A DNA stretch of 32,814 nt from JAUYIV01 sp035464675 (GTDB taxonomy: Bacteria > Actinomycetota > Acidimicrobiia > Spongiisociales > UBA11373), in contig DATHSA010000063.1 of the NCBI GenBank assembly GCA_035464675.1, positions 1 to 32,814 of the forward strand, written 5' to 3'. The notes beneath the pieces were generated by a model, which worked only from the letters and a program-made list of their open reading frames with translations, made no database searches and was not told the DNA's origin. Shown in pieces: positions 15,051-23,261 of the stretch (positions within the stretch are counted from its first letter, which is position 1; each line of letters starts with the position of its first letter). The translations under genes were made by a program, and so were the position numbers.

Positions 15051-16046
15051 ATGTTCGCCCTTCCCGCCTCGTGGTACGGCGACCCAGATGTGCATCGGCG
15101 TGAACGCACCGCGGTCTGGGCTCGCGAGTGGCTGGTGTTCGCCCCAGCCGCTCGCCTGTCGGCGCCGGGCCGGTATGTCGCCCGCGCCATGGCCGGATGG
15201 CCGATCTTCGTGGTGGCCGGCCCCGACGGGGCCCTGCGGGGCTTCCACAACGTCTGCGCCCACCGCGCCGGTCCGATGGTTGCCGACGGGCACGGATCGA
15301 TCGGCAACCTGGTCTGCCGGTATCACGGGTGGGCCTACGACTGGGACGGCTCCCTCATGAACGCACGCGACTTCGGCGAGGTCGCACCGCCGGAGGGTCT
15401 TGGCCTCCCACCGATCCGGGTCGAGCGCTGGCGGAACCTGGTGTGGGTCTGCCTCGACACCGACGCTCCTCCCCTCGTCGAGGGACTGGGGGAGTTCGCC
15501 GCCCAGTGTGACGAGTTCCCGATGGAGGAGTTCCAGTTCACCCACGAAACGACCCGGGTCCTGGCGTGCAACTGGAAGACCTACGCCGACAACTACCTCG
15601 AGGGCTATCACATCCCATTGGTCCATCCCGAGTTGACCCGCGAGATCGATGTGAAGCGCTACCGGGTGGACGTCTTCGAGCGGGACGGCTTCTGCCTCCA
15701 CTCCGCGCCCTTTCGCGACGGGGCCGCCAACGCCGGACGGTGGCTGTTCCGTTACCCGAACCTCGCCCTCAACGTGTATCGCGACGGGATGAATGTCGAG
15801 CGCATTCTTCCCGACGGCCCGCATCGCACGCTGGTCGTCTACGAGTACTTCTTCCGTGACCCCGACGACGCCGCGACCGAGGAGGCCGTGAAGCTGTCGG
15901 GGATCACGCTCGACCAGGATCAGGCCATCTGCGAGGCGGTTCAGCGGAACCTCGACGCCGGGGTCTACGAATCGGGCCCCTTGAGCGCCAAGCACGAAGG
16001 AGCGCTCGGCTGGTTCCAGGACCGGCTCCGCCGGGCCGTCGGGTGA
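15051..16046 (+). CDS. Rieske [2Fe-2S] ring-hydroxylating oxygenase, alpha subunit-like
   Basis: This 331-residue protein contains a Rieske cluster site C69-x-H71-x17-C89-x2-H92 (CAHRAGP...VCRYHGWAYDW) and, in the C-terminal catalytic domain, NWKTYADNYLEGYHIPLVHP, in which H187 and H192 are the iron ligands; an Asp in the late DQDQAIC helix region probably completes the facial triad. Such enzymes use O2 and electrons from a reductase to hydroxylate aromatic rings or demethylate quaternary amines and choline-like compounds. Size and motif spacing fit the single-component alpha-only subfamily. No reductase or ferredoxin lies in the window. The substrate is unknown. Confidence 0.9.
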   Translation: MFALPASWYGDPDVHRRERTAVWAREWLVFAPAARLSAPGRYVARAMAGWPIFVVAGPDGALRGFHNVCAHRAGPMVADGHGSIGNLVCRYHGWAYDWDGSLMNARDFGEVAPPEGLGLPPIRVERWRNLVWVCLDTDAPPLVEGLGEFAAQCDEFPMEEFQFTHETTRVLACNWKTYADNYLEGYHIPLVHPELTREIDVKRYRVDVFERDGFCLHSAPFRDGAANAGRWLFRYPNLALNVYRDGMNVERILPDGPHRTLVVYEYFFRDPDDAATEEAVKLSGITLDQDQAICEAVQRNLDAGVYESGPLSAKHEGALGWFQDRLRRAVG

Positions 16047-16477
16047 TGCGCTATCAGCACACCCAGCGTTCCTTCCTGCTGCACTGGCTGGTCGTGCCGA
16101 TCCTCATGATCGTGCTGATCGCCATGCTCTTCGACGGGGCCCCGGTCTGGGTGTGGCTGTTGATGACAGTGTTCGCGGTCGGGATGGCGTGGATCGTGGC
16201 CACGTTCAGCACGCTCACGGTGATCGTCGACGGGGATCAGGTCCGGGCGTACTTCGGGCGGGGCTGGCCACGGAGGGCGATCTCGCGCCGAGAGGTGACC
16301 GCGGTCAGGGCGGTCCGCAACAAGTGGTGGTACGGCCTCGGGATCCGTGTCATCCCCGGCGGAACCCTCTGGAACGTCTGGGGTCTCGACGCCGTGGAGC
16401 TCCAGCTCGAGTCAGGAAGGGTGTTTCGCATCGGCACCGACGAGATCGACGCATTGGTGGCAGCCCTCTCCATGTGA
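16046..16477 (+). CDS. PH-domain-like membrane protein
   Basis: The 143-residue protein has two transmembrane helices at about 12-30 and 33-55 (LLHWLVVPILMIVLIAMLF; VWVWLLMTVFAVGMAWIV). A beta-rich soluble domain follows (LTVIVDGDQVRAYFGRGWP, GIRVIPGGTLWNVWGLD, VELQLESGRVFRIGTDE), as in bacterial PH/YdbS-like proteins. The ATG shares its A with the Rieske oxygenase stop (TGATG), so the genes are coupled; a GTG one codon upstream is also possible. The role is unknown. Confidence 0.75.
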   Translation: MRYQHTQRSFLLHWLVVPILMIVLIAMLFDGAPVWVWLLMTVFAVGMAWIVATFSTLTVIVDGDQVRAYFGRGWPRRAISRREVTAVRAVRNKWWYGLGIRVIPGGTLWNVWGLDAVELQLESGRVFRIGTDEIDALVAALSM

Positions 16478-16512
16478 TCGCGTCCCGCTACGGTGTGAGG
16501 AAGGAGGAGCCA

Positions 16513-16830
16513 ATGAACGATCATCTGCGACCGGTCGAGCGTCGTGTCCTCGCGATGCGAGCTTCGGGCGTCAGCGTCGATCAGATCGCATCCGCGTTCA
16601 AGAGGAGCCCTGGGCACATCGGGCGCATCATCGAGTGGACCTCGATTCCTCGAAGCGGGCCGCCACCGAATCGCAAGCCGCGGGCACTCGAAGACAGGAT
16701 CCTCTCCCTCCGTGGGAAGGGTGAGAGCCACACGGCCATCGCAGGGCGCTTCAAGAAGACCCCGGGCTTCATAAAGCAAGTGGAGGGTCTGGCGCATTTC
16801 AGGAGGGCGCACGAGCTTCTGAGCCGCTGA
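16513..16830 (+). CDS. Small protein with two tandem helix-turn-helix units
   Basis: This is a 105-residue basic protein. AAGGAGGAG four bases before ATG 16513 makes this start certain. The chain contains two similar units: VERRVLAMRASGVSVDQIAS..FKRSPGHIGRIIEW (about 8-42) and LEDRILSLRGKGESHTAIAG..FKKTPGFIKQVEGL (about 57-95). Each has the pattern of a region-4/LuxR-type helix-turn-helix with 'IA..FK.(S/T)PG.I' as turn and recognition helix. A probable DNA-binding protein that contacts a direct repeat or acts as a compact dimer-like monomer; no effector domain. It is downstream of the PH-like gene with a 35-bp gap. Confidence 0.7.
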   Translation: MNDHLRPVERRVLAMRASGVSVDQIASAFKRSPGHIGRIIEWTSIPRSGPPPNRKPRALEDRILSLRGKGESHTAIAGRFKKTPGFIKQVEGLAHFRRAHELLSR

Positions 16831-16853
16831 CTCAGGTTGCGTGGCGCATCCTC

Positions 16854-16859
16854 TAAGGT
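16854..16859 (+). promoter_or_regulatory. Leaderless-type -10 box for the glycosidase-like lipoprotein
   Basis: TAAGGT sits 10 nt before ATG 16870, and no SD sequence lies between. This supports 16870 over the in-frame ATG at 16837. Confidence 0.45.
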
Positions 16860-16869
16860 CGACCCGCTC

Positions 16870-17919
16870 ATGCGACGTGCCACCGTTCGATTCGCCGCGG
16901 TCATCGCAGCCCTGCTGCTCCTTGTAGGGGCGTGCTCCGACGACGACGCCGGTTCGACCACGGCTCCTCCGGGGACGACCAGCCCGAGGCCGACCACGCC
17001 GTCGACGAGTCCCCTCGCGCCCGAGGAGCCCTTCCGCGGCTTCAGCCTCTCCCCGGTCGACTACGAAGGCGACAGCCTGGTGGAGTTCCTCGAGACGGCG
17101 TCGCTCAACGCCGATGCCATCGCCCGCGTCGGCGACATCCTCGAATGGGAAGGGAACGAAGGATCCGGCCTCGCCGTCGTCGACTCGCTCGCCGAGCAGT
17201 ACGGGTACTTTCCGCTGAGCGTCGCCGGCATCTTCGACGTGGACGACGGGACACTTCTACGGCCCCTCGACGACGCGACCTTCGACCGTTATGTCGCGGC
17301 GGCCAGTTCCTACGCGGCCAACCGTCGGCCGCCGTATCTCGGCCTGGGCGTGGAGGTGGATACCCAGTGGCGCACCCATCCCGAGGACTTCGACAGGTTC
17401 GTCGACCTGTTTGCCGCCGTCGCTGCGGCCGTCGACGCCGTTTCTCCCGAGACCAGGATGTTCACCGTGTTCCAGCTCGAGCGGCTCTCGGGCATGAACG
17501 GGGGGCTCTTCGGCGGTGACAACGATCCCTCCCAGGCGCATTGGGAGCTGATCGAGCGGTTCCCCGATGCCGACATCATCGGTTTCACGACGTACCCCGG
17601 TCTGGTGTTCTCCCACCCCGACGATCTCCCCGAGGACTATTACTCACGCCTCGCCGAGCACACCGGCGGGCGGCCGATCGCATTCACCGAGATGGGATGG
17701 CAGTCGGACGGCGACTTCGCCGAGTTCTCCGGGACGCAGGAGAAGCAAGCGGCCTACGTGGAGCGCTTCACCGAGCTGATCACGGACACCGATGTGGCGT
17801 TCTACATCTGGTCGTTCCTCTACGACCAGCAGACATTCGGGCCCTTCGCCTCGATGGGCCTCGTCGATCGCAATCGCAGGCCCAAGCTGGGCTGGTGGGC
17901 CTGGCAGGCGGAAGGCTGA
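16870..17919 (+). CDS. Lipoprotein with clan-A glycosidase-like TIM barrel
   Basis: This 349-residue exported lipoprotein has a signal peptide and lipobox LLVGAC (residues about 16-21), then a Thr/Pro/Ser-rich linker to about 50. The remainder reads as a (beta/alpha)8 barrel: GFSLSPVDYEG opens it, YLGLGVEVDT carries E162 at the position of the clan-A acid/base, and IAFTEMGWQ carries E274 at the nucleophile strand. It ends with FYIWSFLYDQQ and a typical GWWAWQ. Such spacing fits a retaining glycoside hydrolase (GH5/GH53-like), although E162 is not in the usual NEP context, so activity on sugar polymers is inferred. It faces a PQQ-type sugar dehydrogenase gene convergently. Confidence 0.7.
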   Translation: MRRATVRFAAVIAALLLLVGACSDDDAGSTTAPPGTTSPRPTTPSTSPLAPEEPFRGFSLSPVDYEGDSLVEFLETASLNADAIARVGDILEWEGNEGSGLAVVDSLAEQYGYFPLSVAGIFDVDDGTLLRPLDDATFDRYVAAASSYAANRRPPYLGLGVEVDTQWRTHPEDFDRFVDLFAAVAAAVDAVSPETRMFTVFQLERLSGMNGGLFGGDNDPSQAHWELIERFPDADIIGFTTYPGLVFSHPDDLPEDYYSRLAEHTGGRPIAFTEMGWQSDGDFAEFSGTQEKQAAYVERFTELITDTDVAFYIWSFLYDQQTFGPFASMGLVDRNRRPKLGWWAWQAEG

Positions 17920-17953
17920 CGGCAGCCGGCAGCCGGCAGACGGCAGACGGCGA
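17919..17953. repeat. Heptamer tandem repeat (A/C)CGGCAG x5
   Basis: Five consecutive 7-bp units, the last degenerate, lie between the stop codons of two convergent genes. The unit resembles, but is not identical to, the heptamer at 28832-28859 and at the right edge. Confidence 0.85.
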
Positions 17954-17969
17954 ATGCCTCTGCCCGCTG

Positions 17970-19283
17970 TCAGCGCACCGGGACGATCCGGTAGAGCGTC
18001 CCGCCGTAGGTGGTGACGAGCAGTTCGCCGTCGTGGTCCTCGCCGAAGGACGTGATCTGCCCGACGTCCGCAAGCCCCCAGTCGGTGACCTCGCCGGCTT
18101 CGCCGTTCTCGTACCTGAACGATCGGATGAACCCGGTGCACCAGTCGCTGAAGAAGTAGTGGCCGTACAACTCCGGCATCTCCAACCCCCGGTAGACGTA
18201 TCCCCCGGTGACCGAGCAGTGGCCGCCGTCGGCGTGGTTGTAGGCCACCGCGGGCAGCTCCATGCCCTCCATCTGGCATCCGGTCGCCGGGTTCCAGCAG
18301 CGCTCACCCTCCATCTGAGGCCAGCCGAAGTTGTATCCCTCGTTGGCGAGCGGCACGACGTTGATCTCCTCCCAGGTCGACTGCCCGACGTCACCGATGT
18401 AGATGAGCCCGTCGATCGGATCGATGTCGAACCGCCATGGATTGCGGAGCCCGATCGCCCACATCTCCTCACCCGAAGGGAACGGGTTGTCCGGCGGTGT
18501 GGTGTAGGGAGTCGCAGTGTCGACATCGATCCGGAGGATTCCGCCCTTCAGGGTGCTCGGGTCCTGCGGGTTGATGCTGAACTCGCCGTTGTCGCCGGAG
18601 GCGATCCACAGGTAGCCATCAGGCCCGAACTGGAGCATCCCGGCGTTGTGGCGGTGCTCGCCTTCCGCGAGGCGGTCCACCTTGAGAATCAGTGTCTCGC
18701 TCGTGGGATCGGCCACCCCGCTGGAATTCACCCGGTACTCCATCACCACGGCGTCGAACGCCAGGTCGGTGTAGTAGATGAAGACCCGGCCGTTGGTCTC
18801 GAAGTCCGGGTGGAAGGCCAGGCCGAGGAGCCCTACCTCGATTCCTGCGTTCGCCCGGGTCTTGTCGACGACATTGAGGAACAGGGTGGAGTCGACAGCG
18901 CCCGTCTCCGGGTGGACCCGCTTGATGCGACCGCCGCGTTCGACCACCAGCAGGACGTCCTCGCGCCCGGGCATCGCCGTCGCGAACACCGGCTGGGCCA
19001 GGCCCTCGACGAGGGTTTCGACGGCGATGGAGCTCAGCGGCGTGGCGGGCAGGGTCGTTGTCGGCCCGTTGGTTGCCGGGCCGTCCGGGAAGGTGGCGCC
19101 ACTGCCGTCGGGGAGCGTCGTGCCTGTTCCCCCGGCAGCGGTCGTCGTGGTGGCCCCTCCGACGGCGGCCTCTCCGGACCCACCGAACGGGTCCTGGGTC
19201 GCGAGAGTCCACACCATCGCCGCGGCGGCGAGAACGGTCAACAGCAGGTAGGGGGCGTTCGCCCGATCCAGTGGTCCGCTCAC
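17970..19283 (-). CDS. PQQ-dependent sugar dehydrogenase (sorbosone/glucose dehydrogenase family)
   Basis: This 437-residue protein is membrane-anchored by a helix at about 10-28. A Gly/Thr-rich linker (to about 85) leads to a six-bladed beta-propeller of the soluble glucose/sorbosone dehydrogenase family. Family segments in order: LLVVERGGRIKRV, VGLLGLAFHPDFETNGRVFI, HNAGMLQFGPDGYLWIASGD, MWAIGLRNPWRFDID and YIGDVGQSTWEEINVV, with a Cys-containing insertion (GERCWNPATGCQMEG). It would oxidise an aldose outside the membrane with PQQ and calcium. No PQQ biosynthesis genes are present here; many actinobacterial members lack confirmed PQQ use. GTG 19283 is preceded by GGAGGG. It is convergent with the glycosidase-like gene, which may supply sugar. 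Confidence 0.9.
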   Translation of the reverse strand: MSGPLDRANAPYLLLTVLAAAAMVWTLATQDPFGGSGEAAVGGATTTTAAGGTGTTLPDGSGATFPDGPATNGPTTTLPATPLSSIAVETLVEGLAQPVFATAMPGREDVLLVVERGGRIKRVHPETGAVDSTLFLNVVDKTRANAGIEVGLLGLAFHPDFETNGRVFIYYTDLAFDAVVMEYRVNSSGVADPTSETLILKVDRLAEGEHRHNAGMLQFGPDGYLWIASGDNGEFSINPQDPSTLKGGILRIDVDTATPYTTPPDNPFPSGEEMWAIGLRNPWRFDIDPIDGLIYIGDVGQSTWEEINVVPLANEGYNFGWPQMEGERCWNPATGCQMEGMELPAVAYNHADGGHCSVTGGYVYRGLEMPELYGHYFFSDWCTGFIRSFRYENGEAGEVTDWGLADVGQITSFGEDHDGELLVTTYGGTLYRIVPVR

Positions 19284-19353
19284 GACGTTTCCCTCCTGCT
19301 CGAGTGCCGGCCTCCCGACGGCGCAAACGCGACGCCGGCCACACGGACCTCGG

Positions 19354-19473
19354 TCACCACTCTGTCCTGAAGTGCGGCCCCAGTATGAGCGCGACGACGG
19401 GGATCAGGTAACCCGCAATCGCCCCGCGGTTGGCGCCGACCCTACCGGCGAGCGCGACGTCGATGCCAGGGGT
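19354..19473 (-). pseudogene. EamA/DMT transporter fragment
   Basis: On the minus strand, between two stops, one frame reads DVALAGRVGANRGAIAGYLI followed by PVVALILG. This fits the last-but-one helix of EamA/DMT transporters ('.GA.RAS...YLIPVVA.LLG'). The conserved end of that segment (LGE) is replaced by PHFRTEW and a stop. No start codon or other helices are nearby. I read it as a gene remnant. The rest of the 19284-19620 gap shows nothing further except the SD of the next gene. Confidence 0.45.
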
Positions 19474-19620
19474 TCAAGTGGCTCGCGTTGCTTCACGCTC
19501 CCGGGTCCGGTCGCGGTCACGCAGTGGCCGTCGCATAATCCATAGGGAGCAACGGCACGGCCTTTCTCGGTGGCCACACGCGGTGCTTCAATCAGTGCGG
19601 TGCGAGAGTGGAGGAGATCG

Positions 19621-20751
19621 GTGGGGAAGGCGTTCTCGGAGCGAGCGTGGCCGCGAGCCGTGCTCGTCGCGGCGCTCCTCTACCTCTTTCTCGTTGGCGT
19701 GAAGGCGCTCGAAACGGGCATCGGGCTCGCCGGGGAAGGATTCACTGAGAGGCTCTTCGAAGGCGTGGAGCATCCTCTGGCGGGCCTTTGCGTGGGGATC
19801 CTGGCGACTGTGCTGGTCCAGTCGTCGTCGGTCACGACTGCGACGATCGTCGGGCTGGTCGGCGCCGGGTCGCTGTCTGTGGAGGCGGCGGTGCCGATGG
19901 TGATGGGGGCCAACATCGGCACCACCGTCACGAACACCCTGGCGTCGCTTGGATACCTGCGCCGGAGCGCCGAGTTCGGCAGGGCATTCGCCGGGGCGAC
20001 CATGCACGACTTCTTCAACCTGGCCGCGGTCGCGATCCTGTTGCCGGTGGAGATCATGACCGGTTTCATCGGCCGCACCTCGACCGATCTCGCAAACTGG
20101 CTCCGGGGTGCCGGCACCACGGGGATCGACAAGCCCGACAGCCCGGTGAAGGAGCTCATCAAGCTGCCGGTCGACGGCCTCCAGAACCTCGTCGATGCGC
20201 TCGGTGGCAACGCTCACGTCGCATCCGTCGTCATGCTGGTGGCCGCGCTCGTCGCCATCTTCACGGCGCTCGCGTTCATCACCCGAAACATGCGAGCACT
20301 GCTGGTGGACCGGATCGAACGATCGGTCAACCGCATGCTGGCTCGAGGCGCTGGGATCCCGGCGATGGGCCTTGGCCTTCTCATCACGGTCGCGGTTCAG
20401 AGCTCCAGCATCACGACCTCCGTGATGGTCCCCCTCATCGCGGCAGGGGTGCTTTCCCTGAGGAATGCCTATCCGGTGACCCTGGGGGCCAATCTCGGGA
20501 CGACCGTCACGGCGCTTCTCGCATCGCTCGCCACAGACCTGCCGGCCGGGTTGGCGATCGCGCTTGCCCACAGCATGTTCAACCTCATCGGTATCCTCAT
20601 CCTCTATCCGGTGCCGGCGTTGCGCGACGTGCCGCTGCGCCTCGCAGAGGCGATCGCCCGGTTGGCGACGGTGCGCAAGTCGATAGTGCTCCTGTACGTG
20701 CTGGGGGGCTTCGTGGTGGTGCCCCTCATAGGCTTGTTGCTGCTGCAGTGA
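19621..20751 (+). CDS. Na/Pi cotransporter family protein (NptA-like, PNaS)
   Basis: This 376-residue transporter has about nine transmembrane helices and two inverted Na/Pi repeats. Each repeat carries the QSSS motif: VLVQSSSVTTATIVGLVGAG in the first and VAVQSSSITTSVMVPL in the second, each followed by a GANIGTTVT or GANLGTTVT motif. It imports phosphate with sodium. GTG 19621 is chosen because GGAGGAGA lies 8 nt upstream; the in-frame start at 19570 lacks an SD and would add a non-hydrophobic tail. A PhoU-domain gene follows after 12 bp. Confidence 0.92.
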   Translation: MGKAFSERAWPRAVLVAALLYLFLVGVKALETGIGLAGEGFTERLFEGVEHPLAGLCVGILATVLVQSSSVTTATIVGLVGAGSLSVEAAVPMVMGANIGTTVTNTLASLGYLRRSAEFGRAFAGATMHDFFNLAAVAILLPVEIMTGFIGRTSTDLANWLRGAGTTGIDKPDSPVKELIKLPVDGLQNLVDALGGNAHVASVVMLVAALVAIFTALAFITRNMRALLVDRIERSVNRMLARGAGIPAMGLGLLITVAVQSSSITTSVMVPLIAAGVLSLRNAYPVTLGANLGTTVTALLASLATDLPAGLAIALAHSMFNLIGILILYPVPALRDVPLRLAEAIARLATVRKSIVLLYVLGGFVVVPLIGLLLLQ

Positions 20752-20763
20752 TCGGAGGCTGAG

Positions 20764-21438
20764 ATGGTTCTGGAATTCTTCAAAGGAGGCGCCGATCGGC
20801 AGCTCGAGGGGATCGAGCGCCGGATCGTCGTCATGCTCCAGGACTGCCGCCATGCCTTCGATCTGTCGATGACGGCTCTCTTGGCGGGCGGTGATCCCAC
20901 CACCGTCGGCCCCGAGGTCAGGACGACCGACATCCGGGTCAACAAGGCCGAGCGGGCGGTCCGACGAGAGCTGGTTGTTCACGTGAGCGTCAGGGGTGCG
21001 AAGGCCGACCTGCCGATGGTGTTGGCCACCATGAGCATCGTCAAGGACGTTGAGCGCATCGGGGACTACGCCAAGAACGTCTGGGACCTCACCGCCGAGG
21101 GCATCGACTTCTCCTCGGCTCCGGACCGGGACGATCTGGTCGCGTGGCGGTCGCGGACCTCCTCGGCGATAGGCGATGTCGCGCGGGTGTTCCAGGACCG
21201 CGACACGGCGGCGGCCCACGAGATGATCAAGGCGTTCGACGAGATCCTCGACGAGTGCGACGAACGGATCACCTCGCAGCTGACCTCGCCCGAATCCCCG
21301 CGGGAGGCGGTACCGAGGGCGCTGCTGTTCCGCTACCTGAAGCGGATCTACGCGCACCTCATGAATGTGTTGAGCAGCCTCGTGATGCCCCTCGATCGTC
21401 TCGACTACTACGACGAGGACAAGGCCGACCGGGTCTGA
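20764..21438 (+). CDS. PhoU-domain protein
   Basis: The 224-residue protein is all-helical and built from two PhoU three-helix bundles. Landmarks are DIRVNKAERAVRRELVVHVS, then LATMSIVKDVERIGDYAKNV, with the metal-binding ERIGD motif, and in the second half LLFRYLKRIYAHLMNVLSSL. It starts at ATG 20764 behind GGAGGCTGAG, 12 bp after the symporter. PhoU proteins tune phosphate uptake and signalling; in this operon it probably modulates the NptA-like symporter directly, as in NptA-PhoU fusions of other bacteria. Confidence 0.92.
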   Translation: MVLEFFKGGADRQLEGIERRIVVMLQDCRHAFDLSMTALLAGGDPTTVGPEVRTTDIRVNKAERAVRRELVVHVSVRGAKADLPMVLATMSIVKDVERIGDYAKNVWDLTAEGIDFSSAPDRDDLVAWRSRTSSAIGDVARVFQDRDTAAAHEMIKAFDEILDECDERITSQLTSPESPREAVPRALLFRYLKRIYAHLMNVLSSLVMPLDRLDYYDEDKADRV

Positions 21439-21524
21439 AGGTCCGGGAACCGTCCCGGGCCGCCTTACGTCCCAATGAGGAGCAGCGGGTCGGACGGCCC
21501 GTATCCGCAATCTCGCAGCGTCTG

Positions 21525-21530
21525 TACCGT
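21525..21530 (+). promoter_or_regulatory. -10 box for the LCP gene
   Basis: TACCGT lies 20 nt before GTG 21551. A GAAGGGG ribosome site follows at about 21545-21550, so this transcript would have a short leader. Confidence 0.4.
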
Positions 21531-21550
21531 TTGCGGCGGCATTCGAAGGG

Positions 21551-23224
21551 GTGCGTGTGGCAGAGCCCACGGACGATCACAGAGACGAGAAGCACGACTC
21601 CGCGTCCGAAGACGCGTCGTCCCATGCGGAACCGACTTCCCGCCAGTGGATTCCGGATCGGTGGCGGGGGATCACCGCGGCGGCCATCTCGCTCGCGATC
21701 CCGGGCGCCGGCCACCTGTTCCTGAGACGCCCGCGCCGCGCCATTCCCTTCCTGGCGGGCAGCCTCGTGGTGCTGGTCACCGCCATCGTCTTCTACGGTC
21801 GGGGCACCATCGGCCTGCTTGCCCTCCTGGTCCAGCCCCGGTGGGTCTGGGGCCTCGTGATCGCCAACCTCGTCATCGCTGCCCTGAGGGTCGGCGCCGC
21901 GGTGGACTCCTACCGCTTGGCCCCCCCGCTCGAGCTCCGCGCGTCGCCGGTCTGGGCCAACGGCGCCCGGGCCGCCATCGCAGCCGGCCTCGTGCTCTTC
22001 CTGGTGATGCCGCACGTATTCGTGGGAACGCGGGCCAGCCGCCTGCTCACCCTTCTCGACCGGGTGTTCGTCGACGACACGCAGGCTGCCGCCGCCGAGA
22101 TCCGCATCCAGATCGCCGCCGATGCCGCCAGGCTCGGCGGGTCCGTGGTCCCGTCGACCACCACGACCTCGTCGACGACCACGACCACCTTCGCCCGCGG
22201 TGAGATCCCGACGGGCGGCGTCGAATTCGGCGACCTTCCGGACCCGACGCTGTCTCCGGTGGGAAGCAACCGGGTGACGATCCTGCTCGCCGGGGGAGAT
22301 GCAGGCCCCGGGCGCACCGGGCTGCGGACCGATGTGATGATCCTGGCCTCGATGGACCTCACCACGAATCAGGCTGCCCTGATCAGCATCAGCCGGGAGA
22401 CGGTCGGGTGGCTGCTGCCTGCCAGGCTTCAGAACGAGTACCAATCGAAGCAGGATTGGCTGTTCGAGCAGGCCAAGCTCGCAGAGGAGAACGGAACCAC
22501 ACAGGCGACCGATCCGGAGCCCGAGGAGCGCCCCAAGGAGATCTGGCTCGATCGGATCAATGCGGTCTACCCGTCGTCTCACACGTTCACGCACAAATAC
22601 CCGAACACGGTCAGCCCGGGCATGGAGGCGCTGGTCGACGTCCTGGAGACGACGCTGGCGATCCCGATCGACTACTACGTCCTCGTCGACTTCGCCGGGT
22701 TCGTGGATGTGGTGGATGCCATCGGGGGGATCTATGTCACGGTCCGCTCATCGATGAACGTGACCTTCTCGCCCGCGAAGTACGGCGATGAGGAGGAGTT
22801 CGTCCTCGAACTCACCCCGGGCCGGCACTGGATGGACGGACGCACCGCGCTGGCATACGCCCGGAACCGCAGCGACTCCAACGACATCGTGCGCACCCGC
22901 AGGCAGCGTTGCCTGGTCCGGGAGGTGGCGGCACAGGCCGACGCCTTCCGCATACTTCGCCAGTTCGATCGGATCGCCGACACCATCGAGCGCCACATGA
23001 CGACCAACATCCCCCTTCGGGTACTCCCCGACCTGGTGACGCTCATGGCTGCGCTCGACGCCGACGACATCACGACCGGGGCGATCCAGCAGGGGTCGCT
23101 CGCCCCGACGCGGAATTACCGGTTCCTCCCGGTGATCGATCCCGACCGGGCACGCGCCTTCATTCGCGACGTGTTCGCCGGCCTGGAATCGGGCGAGCCG
23201 GTCCTCGACACCGCCGAGTGCTAG
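21551..23224 (+). CDS. LytR-CpsA-Psr (LCP) family cell-wall glycopolymer ligase
   Basis: This 557-residue membrane protein has a charged cytoplasmic tail (1-45), then helices in ISLAIPGAGHLF, LAGSLVVLVTAIVF, LLVQPRWVWGLVIANLVI and ARAAIAAGLVLFLVMPHVF. A Thr/Ser-rich linker leads to the LCP domain at about 235-480. It contains RTDVMILASMD and ALISISRETV (the Asp and Arg that bind pyrophosphate-Mg), RINAVYP, YYVLVDFAGFVDVVDAIGGI, and LTPGRHWMDGRTALAYARNR with SNDIVRTRRQRCLV (conserved Arg residues). LCP enzymes transfer lipid-linked polymers to peptidoglycan. Four N-terminal helices are more than the one typical of LCPs. The start is GTG 21551 or GTG 21557. Confidence 0.92.
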   Translation: MRVAEPTDDHRDEKHDSASEDASSHAEPTSRQWIPDRWRGITAAAISLAIPGAGHLFLRRPRRAIPFLAGSLVVLVTAIVFYGRGTIGLLALLVQPRWVWGLVIANLVIAALRVGAAVDSYRLAPPLELRASPVWANGARAAIAAGLVLFLVMPHVFVGTRASRLLTLLDRVFVDDTQAAAAEIRIQIAADAARLGGSVVPSTTTTSSTTTTTFARGEIPTGGVEFGDLPDPTLSPVGSNRVTILLAGGDAGPGRTGLRTDVMILASMDLTTNQAALISISRETVGWLLPARLQNEYQSKQDWLFEQAKLAEENGTTQATDPEPEERPKEIWLDRINAVYPSSHTFTHKYPNTVSPGMEALVDVLETTLAIPIDYYVLVDFAGFVDVVDAIGGIYVTVRSSMNVTFSPAKYGDEEEFVLELTPGRHWMDGRTALAYARNRSDSNDIVRTRRQRCLVREVAAQADAFRILRQFDRIADTIERHMTTNIPLRVLPDLVTLMAALDADDITTGAIQQGSLAPTRNYRFLPVIDPDRARAFIRDVFAGLESGEPVLDTAEC

Positions 23225-23229
23225 CGCTT

Positions 23230-23250
23230 CACGAGATCGCCGCGATCGTG
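23230..23250. terminator. Hairpin between convergent LCP and DUF1918 genes
   Basis: GATCG-CCG-CGATC plus outer CAC/GTG pairs form an 8-bp stem with a 2-nt bulge, placed between two convergent genes. It has no T-tract. It could terminate either direction. Confidence 0.35.
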
Positions 23251-23261
23251 GGGAGTGTCCC

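Noticed and set aside
17541..19370. A 609-codon open frame on the plus strand
   Set aside because: It lies antisense to the well-conserved PQQ-type dehydrogenase and glycosidase-like genes; its translation is Arg/Val/Glu-rich with no family features. High GC makes such frames common.
19465..19500. GGTTCAAGT considered as a tRNA T-loop
   Set aside because: No acceptor stem, anticodon arm or D-arm can be folded around it.
19588..21570. A 660-codon open frame on the minus strand
   Set aside because: Antisense to the symporter-PhoU operon; composition is Arg/His/Asp-rich and unlike any protein family.
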